A stretch of 37,823 bases of DNA from a candidate division WWE3 bacterium (GTDB lineage Bacteria > Patescibacteriota > WWE3 > JAUXAW01): the NCBI GenBank assembly GCA_030619715.1, contig JAUXAW010000006.1, positions 1-37,823 on the forward strand, read 5' to 3'. The position numbers and the translations under genes were made by a program. This document shows positions 1 to 6,577 of the stretch, in pieces. Position 1 is the stretch's first letter. Every line of letters begins with the position of its first letter. The notes under the pieces are model-generated. The model was given only the letters and a program-made list of their open reading frames with translations, searched no databases and had not been told where the DNA came from.

Positions 1-287
1 GCCACGCCAGAAGGTCCATATCCCTCCAGCCTCAATTCTTCAAGCCGCGCGCCTTCCGCACCCCCACTCCCCCGCTCGATCGCCCTTTTGATATTATCCT
101 TGGGCATATCGCCGCTCTTCGCATTCTCAATCGCCGACCGCAGCGTCGGGTTCGTCTCCGGATCCGGCCCACCCTTCTGCGCCGCAACCGTAATCGCCCG
201 CGCCAACTTCGTAAACATCTTTCCCCGCTTGGCGTCCTTGAGGGCTTTTTTGTGTTTAATCGTCGACCACTTACTATGTCCTGACAT
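1..287 (-). CDS. yebC: YebC/PmpR family protein, 3' end cut by window edge
   Basis: The reverse strand reads [20 protein letters not shown] from an ATG at 287, followed by [19 protein letters not shown] and a G-rich turn. This is the hallmark N-terminal domain of the YebC family (DNA-binding transcriptional regulators, some of which help ribosomes through proline stretches). About 95 of the usual ~245 residues are inside the window and the frame is open to base 1. The ORF track missed it because no stop is present; its ORF 32..292 is a shadow in another frame. A TACAAT -10 box at 298-303, 10 nt before the ATG with no Shine-Dalgarno site, suggests a leaderless transcript. Confidence 0.95.
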   Translation of the reverse strand, partial: MSGHSKWSTIKHKKALKDAKRGKMFTKLARAITVAAQKGGPDPETNPTLRSAIENAKSGDMPKDNIKRAIERGSGGAEGARLEELRLEGYGPSGV

Positions 288-342
288 TGCAAAACCTATT
301 GTAACACGCTAACACATAAATATGTCACTTCGTACGAGTGTG

Positions 343-1110
343 TTACCGCAACTCTTCGTCGTTTTCGACGCCGGCCAGAGGCCGGTCGTCCTTTGGACGA
401 GGTTCGGGGGCGGGTTTGGCTTTGGGTTTTTCTTCCTCTTTTTCTGTGTCCTCTGTTTTCTTCCGTGCCTTCCGTGTTACAGGCTTTTTGATCACCGGTT
501 CCTTTTTGGTGGTTCTCCTTTTAATGGCCTTCTTAATCACTGAAGGCACTGAAGGTTCAGAGGGCATTGAGGGTTCTTTTTCTGTGTCCTCAGTTTTTTT
601 CTGTGTTCTCTGTGTTTCCTCTTTCTTAATTGATTCTAGCGCCGCAAAGGGGGCGTTTTTGTCCTCAAGCGGCAAAACGACGACGACCTCATCGCCCTCT
701 TTACCGCCGTAAAATCCGACCGCCACCGGCGAAACTTTATAGGAACCATCGGCAGTCACCGCCACAAACTTACCATCCTTCTTGGCCAAAATCCCTTCAA
801 CCTTTTGCCGCTTGACCCGCGCAATCTGCTTGAATCGCTCCTGCCCGTCTTCCTCAATCTTCTTCAAAGTATCGCCATAGACCAAAACGGATTTGGAAGC
901 ATAATTGGGATTGACGGGATATTTCTTGCCCTCCTCGGTGACCATATCTTCTCCGTCAAAAGTGCCGGTGATCCCCGGAAGCTCCCGCGTCGACGGTTTC
1001 GGTGGTTGGTCTCTGACACCAGAGAGCAGCTGCTTAGCCAACTTAATATTCGTCTCGGCCGCATTGAGGGCCTGGACGATTAATTGCTGTTCACTCTTTT
1101 TCTTAGTCAT
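343..1110 (-). CDS. Conserved small-domain protein with repeat-derived low-complexity tail
   Basis: Product of 255 residues. Residues ~1-165 form a plausible globular part with a GTFDGEDMVTEEGKKYPV stretch and many beta-prone segments; I have a sense of having seen similar sequences next to the TraD-like ATPase in other CPR genomes but cannot name a function. Residues ~170-255 are Lys/Glu/Pro-rich and come from short DNA repeats (TEDTEKE occurs twice). The last residues (PKDDRPLAG) are encoded by two tandem mini-hairpins. The stop of the upstream ATPase gene (1115) lies inside this gene's ribosome binding site (GGGGGTGA), so the two are probably translationally coupled. Function unknown. Confidence 0.75.
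   Translation of the reverse strand: MTKKKSEQQLIVQALNAAETNIKLAKQLLSGVRDQPPKPSTRELPGITGTFDGEDMVTEEGKKYPVNPNYASKSVLVYGDTLKKIEEDGQERFKQIARVKRQKVEGILAKKDGKFVAVTADGSYKVSPVAVGFYGGKEGDEVVVVLPLEDKNAPFAALESIKKEETQRTQKKTEDTEKEPSMPSEPSVPSVIKKAIKRRTTKKEPVIKKPVTRKARKKTEDTEKEEEKPKAKPAPEPRPKDDRPLAGVENDEELR
371..399. repeat. Two tandem mini-hairpins inside the gene tail
   Basis: CCGGCCAGAGGCCGG (371-385) and CGTCCTTTGGACG (387-399) are perfect inverted repeats one base apart. The first has a CC-AGA-GG centre that recurs at 3809-3821 and 20548-20562. They encode the C-terminal PKDDRPLAG of the 343-1110 product. Confidence 0.8.
424..634. repeat. Degenerate TCTGTGT-type repeat within coding tail
   Basis: Two clusters (about 430-480 and 575-632) are built from words such as TTCTGTGT, CCTCTGT and TTCTCTGTG, and between them (540-575) runs CACTGAAGG/TTCAGAGGG. 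On the coding strand these give TQRTQKKTEDTEKE, PSMPSEPSVPS and RKKTEDTEKEEE. Confidence 0.7.
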
Positions 1111-1114
1111 CTCG

Positions 1115-3637
1115 TCACCCCCTTACCTTAAACTCTCCCTCAAAAGTAGAAGCAGAATCCGCGTCCTTCTGCTTGTCATCCGCGCTCATCTGCGTTGCCC
1201 GCCCCTGGCGGGCTTCTTCAGCTTTAGCGAGACCGAGGTCAAACTGCTTTTCCGTCCAGCGCTTAATCCGGGCTTCGACCTCCTCCGCCGGCCGACCATA
1301 TTTCTGTCGAGACAGTTCAACCGCTTTTTTAGCATTACCGGTCGGATCATCCGGCGGCGGCATCGTCACTCCCGAAAACGGCTGACTGGTCATCCCATCA
1401 ATCATCAGTTTGACATAAACATTGTACTTGTCCAAAGTAATCAGGTCGTTCTCCTCAAAAATCGGGGCAAATTCAGGAGCCAAAACTTTAGCATCCGGCG
1501 CCCCCAAGGCAAAAGAAATAATCGTTCCGATGTTGCCAAAGACCGCATCCTGCATCTCTTCGGGAAGTTGCGCCGTGTACTGGTGGGTCAGATTCAAGCA
1601 CAATCGATACTTCCGCGCCTCAGAAAGAATCGAGGCAAAAGCACCAGAGGCAAAGTTTTGGAACTCATCAGCATAGAGAAAAAAGTCCCGCCGCTCCTCC
1701 TCGGGAATCCGCACCCTTTGCATCGCCATAAAGTTCAAACGTGAAATAATCAACGAACCGAGCAGATTCGCATTGTCCTCGCCGATTTTGCCCTTGGCCA
1801 GGTTGATAAAAAGAATCTTGCTTTCGTTCATAATCTCACTGAGCCTAATCGTCGATTTCGCCTGACCTAAAATATTGCGGATGGTTGTCGTCGCCAAAAA
1901 GCGACCGATTTTGTTCTGAATGGGGGCTATCGCTTCGGTGTGGAAAGAAACGTTACCCATCATCTGCTTGAACTCTACCTCCCAGAAATCCCTCAAAACG
2001 GGGTCTTTGATCTTGTAGACGATATATTTTTGGTAATTTTTGTCCATCAGCAGGCGGACAATCCCGAGTATCGTCGTGTTAGGGATCTCAACAAGTGTCA
2101 AGATAGCATTATTAAGCAAATACTCCAGCCGCGGACCCCAGGAATACTCAAAGTGTTTTTTGACCGCGGTGACCAAACCCGAGGCCATCAAATTTTTCTG
2201 GGCTGGGTCGGGACACTCAAGCATATTGATGCTGACTGGCCACTTGGTGTCACCGGGGTCAACCAGAACGACATCGTCAACACGATCGTCGGGAACATAA
2301 TCCAAAAGTTCCTCAATCAGGTCACCGTGAGGATCAAGGACGCCAACGCCCCTACCCGCCTCCATATCCTGGATAATCATATTCTTAAAAACAGTTGTTT
2401 TACCGGTGCCGGTTTTTCCGACCAAATAAATATGCCGGCGGCGGTCGTCGGTGCCAGTTTTGATACCGAAATTAACCATCTGGTCGCGGAAACTGGTCCG
2501 GGCAAAAAAGTTGCAGTCGGTCGTCGGCAAGCTCAACGGCGGCTCGCCTTTGCGGCTGGCCGTCCAGGCGATGGCTGGCGTTTCGACGGTGATCGATGGT
2601 AGGTGGAAAACCGAGGCCAGCTCGACGGTGTCAAGGATATATGATTGTTCGGGAGTGAAAACCCGCTGGCGGTAATTTTCAAGAAACTCATTCTTATCCT
2701 TGATTTCCTCACCACGGACGAAGGAGTTGAGGTTGGCCGTCGAAAACTGACGAAAGGATGCCAGAGTTGAACGCAATCTGCCTCTGGCAGACTCACCGTC
2801 GGGAGCCAGAGTGACAACCCTAACTAGAGTCTCAAAACCCATGTGGGTCATCTTGTCTTCGATTGCCTTGAGCTCCAACTCTTGTCCGGCCGAAAGGCGA
2901 ACCGCTTCTTTGCGAGCCGGAGCTTTTCTGGACGGCTCCTCCGGTGGGGCAAAGATTGATTTAAACATGTGGAGAAAAAGCTCCCCCACCTCTTTCTGAA
3001 TTTCGCCCAAAATTTCCAGTGGCCCAATACCAACGGGGCTAATCCCCTCCCGCACCCTATCTACGTAATCATGCCCCTCCTCCTGCCAGACATCGGGCAC
3101 CGGTCGAAGTAAAATCTGGATCCAAACCCGCTCGCCGCCGGGCAAATCGGAGATAGCACTGGTGATAGCGGCGAGAGGATCAACCTCAAAATCGGGAAAG
3201 GTTCGAATGGGAAAAATATGCTCTTTTTCGAGCTTAAGATAGGTACCACCGACCACATGGGTCTGGGGGTCAATTTTTTTAGCATAATCTTCGGCCTCAC
3301 GGATTTCGGCTTCGGGATACTGGGCGTAAACCTGGCTCTCGACAAAAGTCTGCAACTCCTTGGGAACGACGGCATAAAAGTTGATCCCCTCGACGGAGCT
3401 GGCAATTTCAAAAGAGAGGTGCTCCTGGACCTCGGGCGTCAACTTCAAGAGTCCATGGAGGGAGGCGAACATCTGCTCGGCCGAGCGGGCATCCTTTTCG
3501 TTTTCCTTGGGGACGCGGATGGCTAAGACAACGTTGTCAAACTGGGCCGGGGTCAGCCTTTTTTTCCGGGCAGCGAGAACCGCCAGTATCAACGATACGG
3601 CTAGGACAATGAAAAGAACAATGAGATAAAAAGTCAT
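1115..3637 (-). CDS. Membrane-anchored type IV secretion/conjugation-type ATPase (TraD/VirB4-like)
   Basis: Product of 840 residues. Residues ~3-23 form one N-terminal membrane segment followed by basic residues. About 330 residues of a poorly conserved domain come next, then a HerA/FtsK-type motor with Walker A GKTGTGKTT (~408-416), HGD near the end of the first lobe, and Walker B-like FFLYADEFQNF followed by a SEARKY sensor region. This fits TraG/TraD coupling proteins and VirB4-like ATPases that move DNA or protein, and such single ATPases are common in CPR genomes. The start has a good site (GGGGAG). The C-terminus RATQMSADDKQKDADSAST is encoded by a repeat. Whether it serves DNA uptake, pili or secretion cannot be told here. 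Confidence 0.85.
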   Translation of the reverse strand: MTFYLIVLFIVLAVSLILAVLAARKKRLTPAQFDNVVLAIRVPKENEKDARSAEQMFASLHGLLKLTPEVQEHLSFEIASSVEGINFYAVVPKELQTFVESQVYAQYPEAEIREAEDYAKKIDPQTHVVGGTYLKLEKEHIFPIRTFPDFEVDPLAAITSAISDLPGGERVWIQILLRPVPDVWQEEGHDYVDRVREGISPVGIGPLEILGEIQKEVGELFLHMFKSIFAPPEEPSRKAPARKEAVRLSAGQELELKAIEDKMTHMGFETLVRVVTLAPDGESARGRLRSTLASFRQFSTANLNSFVRGEEIKDKNEFLENYRQRVFTPEQSYILDTVELASVFHLPSITVETPAIAWTASRKGEPPLSLPTTDCNFFARTSFRDQMVNFGIKTGTDDRRRHIYLVGKTGTGKTTVFKNMIIQDMEAGRGVGVLDPHGDLIEELLDYVPDDRVDDVVLVDPGDTKWPVSINMLECPDPAQKNLMASGLVTAVKKHFEYSWGPRLEYLLNNAILTLVEIPNTTILGIVRLLMDKNYQKYIVYKIKDPVLRDFWEVEFKQMMGNVSFHTEAIAPIQNKIGRFLATTTIRNILGQAKSTIRLSEIMNESKILFINLAKGKIGEDNANLLGSLIISRLNFMAMQRVRIPEEERRDFFLYADEFQNFASGAFASILSEARKYRLCLNLTHQYTAQLPEEMQDAVFGNIGTIISFALGAPDAKVLAPEFAPIFEENDLITLDKYNVYVKLMIDGMTSQPFSGVTMPPPDDPTGNAKKAVELSRQKYGRPAEEVEARIKRWTEKQFDLGLAKAEEARQGRATQMSADDKQKDADSASTFEGEFKVRG
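1150..1213. repeat. ATCCGCG-type repeat plus CCCGCC/GGCGGG palindrome in ATPase tail
   Basis: Words AATCCGCGTCC, CATCCGCGCTC and CATCTGCGTTG recur at about 10-nt spacing in 1157-1196. They abut a perfect hairpin with 7-bp arms GCCCGCC/GGCGGGC (1197-1213). Together they encode the last ~25 residues of the ATPase before FEGEFKVRG. Confidence 0.7.
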
Positions 3638-3728
3638 TGTGCAACTCCCCTTTGAAATGACAGCTTTAGCTGTTACTTCGTTCGTAAAGCATTATACCCA
3701 AAACAAAAACCTCTGTCAAAAAGAAAAT

Positions 3729-3757
3729 TTGACACCTACAGGATAGCGTGCTATAGT
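3729..3757 (+). promoter_or_regulatory. Sigma70-type promoter for the 3848 gene
   Basis: TTGACA (3729-3734), 17-nt spacer, TATAGT (3752-3757). The -35 is preceded by AAAATT, as in other accessory-gene promoters of this window. Transcription would start near 3764 and give an ~85-nt leader. Confidence 0.8.
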
Positions 3758-3780
3758 CTATTCAGCTTTACAAAGCCAAT

Positions 3781-3821
3781 TGCTCCGAAGTCCTTCGGAG
3801 CACCAAACCGTCCTCTGGACG
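3781..3821. repeat. Two tandem mini-hairpins in the 5' leader
   Basis: GCTCCGAAG/CTTCGGAGC (3781-3802) and CGTCCTCTGGACG (3809-3821) are back to back between the promoter and the start codon at 3848. The second is nearly the same as the hairpin at 387-399. They could be transcript-stabilising structures or just repeats. Confidence 0.7.
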
Positions 3822-3847
3822 AAAATCAATGAAAGGAGAAGCAAAAA

Positions 3848-4243
3848 ATGGAAGAAAGAGTCCAGATAGTTATTGGTGCCTCGTTACCTCCTAAATACCG
3901 AGCGGAGAGGGAGCACTACCTCAGAGAAAGGCTGAGAGAGGTGCTCGGTGAGTCAATTTACGGCTTGCTCATTAATATGGAGGTAGAGAGTGTGGAAATC
4001 GTCCCCGCCGCCGCGGGCGAGGACGAGGCCATCGAGGTTCGCTTCCTCCTCGACGATGGACAGATGAATCGGGCGGAGCAAGCAATCAATAATCGGCTCG
4101 TGACCCCGATCAAACAAATCGCGATGGCATCAATCGACCGAGGCACCCGAACTCTCTTTGCTTGGTGCCTCCTCCACAACAGGGAGCAGGGGTGGGTCAC
4201 TGTCCCGCTCCCACCGGAGAGCATTGACCTCATTCTGGGATGA
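3848..4243 (+). CDS. Uncharacterised 131-residue protein
   Basis: Acidic, soluble protein with no membrane segment or motif that I recognise. It has mixed alpha/beta character, with VQIVIGASLPP at the start and a Leu/Arg/Glu helix after it. It has an independent unit: promoter 3729-3757, ribosome site GAAAGGAG before the ATG, and terminator 4271-4310. GC content and codon choice look richer than in the adjacent ATPase gene. It belongs with the other strongly promoted orphan genes at 22800, 23380 and 32302. Confidence 0.8.
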   Translation: MEERVQIVIGASLPPKYRAEREHYLRERLREVLGESIYGLLINMEVESVEIVPAAAGEDEAIEVRFLLDDGQMNRAEQAINNRLVTPIKQIAMASIDRGTRTLFAWCLLHNREQGWVTVPLPPESIDLILG

Positions 4244-4270
4244 GGCCTGAACCGAGTCCCGCGGACTCAA

Positions 4271-4310
4271 AAGACCCCGCTGAGCGGCCAGCAGGGTCTT
4301 TTTCTTTTTC
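4271..4310 (+). terminator. Rho-independent terminator of the 3848 gene
   Basis: AAGACCCCGCTG and CAGCAGGGTCTT form a 12-bp arm with one mismatch around an AGCGGC loop, followed by TTTTTCTTTTTC. Confidence 0.9.
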
Positions 4311-4320
4311 TAAAAAAACG

Positions 4321-4450
4321 CGCAGAAGACACCAAAGAAGGACGTCAAAGGGAGTTAAAGGATCGCTAGAGGAAATTAAGGGATGTTAAGGGCAAATAAG
4401 GGTGGTTAGGGGAGGAAAAGGGGTGTTAGGGGGAATAAGGGTTAAAAACC
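4321..4450. repeat. Degenerate 10-bp tandem array (GGNNNTTAAG)
   Basis: About 12 consecutive 10-nt units such as GGAAATTAAG, GGATGTTAAG, GGCAAATAAG and GGTGGTTAGG. The array fills the gap between the terminator of the 3848 gene and the 3' end of the convergent LytR_C gene. Spacing is exact while the middle bases vary. No ORF covers it convincingly. Confidence 0.85.
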
Positions 4451-4461
4451 CCCGAAATACT

Positions 4462-4487
4462 AGCCCCCCGCTCTTTTGGCGGGGGGC
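4462..4487. terminator. GC-rich hairpin at the 3' side of the LytR_C operon
   Basis: AGCCCCCCGC and GCGGGGGGCT pair around TCTTTTG. It lies 32 nt beyond the stop of the 4519 gene. In the minus direction it is followed by TAGTATTTC and later GGTTTTT rather than a clean U-tract, so it may be a weak terminator or a repeat hairpin. Confidence 0.5.
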
Positions 4488-4518
4488 TGAAGAAAGGAGA
4501 GAGACTATGATCATATTA

Positions 4519-5574
4519 CTACAAATTCTTCCAGCTGTCAAGTCCCAAAATAATTGTCAAATCCGCCCGCTCCTCCACCCCTTCAAACTCCGAACGGGTA
4601 TCACCAATCTTTAAAACTTTAGAAAGTCTCTGGACGGTGTGCACCTTAGGCTTGCTCGTTACCATAAGACTCTGCTTTAAATCTGTTCGCTCAAAATTGG
4701 TAATCACAATCACATCGCCACCCAAATTTTTAACATAGCGTGAAATATGAGTCGCCAAACCCGACTTTTCCGTCGCGTTGAGAACCTGAATCTTGAATCT
4801 TTCTTCAATTATTTTTGAATCGGTGAAATGTTTTTGCAGTTCCAAATCCAAATGCTGCCGGTCGTAAAGCTCTCCTTCGGATATTGCCCACACCTCCTCC
4901 TCAACTCTCGCCGTCCAGATAAACTTACCTACCTGCAACAGCGAAGTGAAAGTCAAATTCGTCTTGATACTACGCCGAAGTTCAACCAAAAGGTTTGGCA
5001 GCAATTTCACCATTCGAAACCCGTCGCCGAGGAACTGGTTGATTTGACCCAAACCTGAAGAGTCGGTCACAATATAGCCATCAATTGGAACCGCCAGCAA
5101 TTTGGCCACTGTCTGCGCCGTCAAATCCAAATTGGCCTGTGGTTTGGTCAAAGCCCCTAAAGCATAAACCGTCGCCAGCTTGCCAGAACCGAAACCTTGG
5201 GGAACCAAAACCTCGGCCTCAAGCGGCAATTTGACCATAAAGACTTCGTTCTCGCTGACGTCCAAAGTGATGACCGAAAGTTCCTCGATCAGTGAGGTGG
5301 GGTTTTTGACATCTTCGAGCGTTATCAGCAGAAGATTAAACCGTCCCCCGGAAAAGATAACATCGCCATCGGAGGCACCGGACGCCGCCGCCATTGGTTT
5401 GGTAAAGAATTGATATAGAGCAACAGCACCGGAAACAACAATGGTCGCGAAGACGACGATGAGTGCTAGACCTAAAATTTTCAAGCGGTGTTTAACCTTC
5501 CTCGAAAGCCGCAGTTTTCTCCAAGAAGAAACTTTCTGGCGGCGTTTTGTTTTGTAATTTCTAGTCCTACCCAT
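4519..5574 (-). CDS. Membrane-anchored LytR_C-domain (LCP-like) envelope protein
   Basis: Product of 351 residues. A very basic cytoplasmic start (MGRTRNYKTKRRQK) precedes one membrane segment (~32-56), so the rest is outside the cell. Residues ~75-240 resemble a divergent LytR-CpsA-Psr-like region, though the canonical catalytic Arg/Asp pattern is not clear. Residues ~263-351 (IQVLNATEKSGLATHISRYV ... ADLTIILG) match the LytR_C domain found after LCP domains in cell-wall proteins. It is last in the operon and overlaps the RluA gene by 8 nt. The likely role is in envelope or glycopolymer assembly; catalytic activity is uncertain. Confidence 0.75.
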   Translation of the reverse strand: MGRTRNYKTKRRQKVSSWRKLRLSRKVKHRLKILGLALIVVFATIVVSGAVALYQFFTKPMAAASGASDGDVIFSGGRFNLLLITLEDVKNPTSLIEELSVITLDVSENEVFMVKLPLEAEVLVPQGFGSGKLATVYALGALTKPQANLDLTAQTVAKLLAVPIDGYIVTDSSGLGQINQFLGDGFRMVKLLPNLLVELRRSIKTNLTFTSLLQVGKFIWTARVEEEVWAISEGELYDRQHLDLELQKHFTDSKIIEERFKIQVLNATEKSGLATHISRYVKNLGGDVIVITNFERTDLKQSLMVTSKPKVHTVQRLSKVLKIGDTRSEFEGVEERADLTIILGLDSWKNL

Positions 5575-6190
5575 TGAGATTATCCAACACCTTCCTCAAA
5601 TCCTCCGGCAAATCCACCTCAAAACTCAACCACTCCCCTGTCCTCGGATGCTCAAACCCTAGTCGGTAGGCGTGCAAAAATTGCCGCGGGCACCATTTTT
5701 TGTCTTCTCTAATCTGCTTCCGGCTGGCGTAAAGCTTATCCCCCACCACCGGATGACCGATGGATTTGAGATGAACCCTAATCTGATGGGTTCGGCCGGT
5801 TAAAGGTTTTACGTCCAACAATGTGTAGTTTTCCAAATGTTTTTTAGTCGAGTACTCTGTTACCGAATCCCTACTCCCTTCAACTACCACAAATTTCCCT
5901 ACCCCTTTGGGGGCCCTCCCAATCGATGCATCAACCACACCCGACGGGTGCTTTGGTCGCCCGTGCACCAGCGCTAAATAACCCTTCTTGACCTTCCTCT
6001 CCTTAAACTGCCGCTGCAAATTTTCAAGCGCTTCCGTTGTCTTGGCGAAGAGCAAAAGCCCCGAAGTGTCCCTGTCCAACCGATGAACAGCCAAGCGATT
6101 GTCCGTTTGTATCGTGGAACGATCGACGACTAGGCCGGGAGGCTTGTTTACCACTAAAAGATCGGAGTTCTCGTAGATAATTTCCATCAA
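5567..6190 (-). CDS. RluA-family pseudouridine synthase (no S4 domain)
   Basis: Product of 207 residues with VHRLDRDTSGLLLFAKT, the RluA/RluD active-site motif whose Asp isomerises uridine in rRNA or tRNA. LTGRTHQIRVHL and the GHPVVGDKLYA segment are also present. It starts directly with the catalytic domain (IIYENSDLLVVNKPPGLVV) and lacks an N-terminal S4 domain, as in RluA, RluC-like short forms and TruC. ATGA overlaps the response-regulator stop, so they are co-translated. The exact RNA target cannot be deduced. Confidence 0.92.
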   Translation of the reverse strand: MMEIIYENSDLLVVNKPPGLVVDRSTIQTDNRLAVHRLDRDTSGLLLFAKTTEALENLQRQFKERKVKKGYLALVHGRPKHPSGVVDASIGRAPKGVGKFVVVEGSRDSVTEYSTKKHLENYTLLDVKPLTGRTHQIRVHLKSIGHPVVGDKLYASRKQIREDKKWCPRQFLHAYRLGFEHPRTGEWLSFEVDLPEDLRKVLDNLNG

Positions 6191-6561
6191 TCCGTCACCA
6201 AAAACTTTTTCACTTCCAACACTATTTGCTCCGGTGTATGCTCCGACTTGATCAAATATCCATCGGCACCCAAGGCAAAGCCTTCCTTGATGATCGATTC
6301 CCGCCCCAAGTTGGTCAAAAGAATCACCGGAATATCCTTGAGCTCCGCCTTTTTCTTGATCGTCCTTAGGATCTCCAGGCCATCAAACTTAGGCAGCATA
6401 ATGTCCAGAAGAATCAAATCGTGGACGTCTCCCAGCACTTTGGCCAGACCGGATTGACCGTCGACCGCCTCCTTGACCACAAAGCCTTCGTCCCGCAAAA
6501 CTTCGGCGTAAAGCTCACGGACATCTTGGTCGTCCTCAATTATTAAGATTTTTTTCTTCAT
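6187..6561 (-). CDS. CheY-like single-domain response regulator
   Basis: Product of 124 residues, a single receiver domain: acidic pocket D10/D11, phosphoacceptor D53 in LILLDIMLP, T83 in VILLTN, and K105 in YLIKS. No output domain, so it acts by protein contact or as a phosphorelay part. It follows the histidine kinase by 16 nt and is its probable partner. Confidence 0.95.
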   Translation of the reverse strand: MKKKILIIEDDQDVRELYAEVLRDEGFVVKEAVDGQSGLAKVLGDVHDLILLDIMLPKFDGLEILRTIKKKAELKDIPVILLTNLGRESIIKEGFALGADGYLIKSEHTPEQIVLEVKKFLVTD

Positions 6562-6577
6562 TCAAGCTCACCCCCAG

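Noticed and set aside
905-1744. 279-residue plus-strand ORF opposite the ATPase gene
   Set aside because: Shadow frame of a clear Walker-motif protein; no sensible domain or ribosome site.
1940-2602. 220-residue plus-strand ORF
   Set aside because: Antisense of the ATPase motor domain with no own features.
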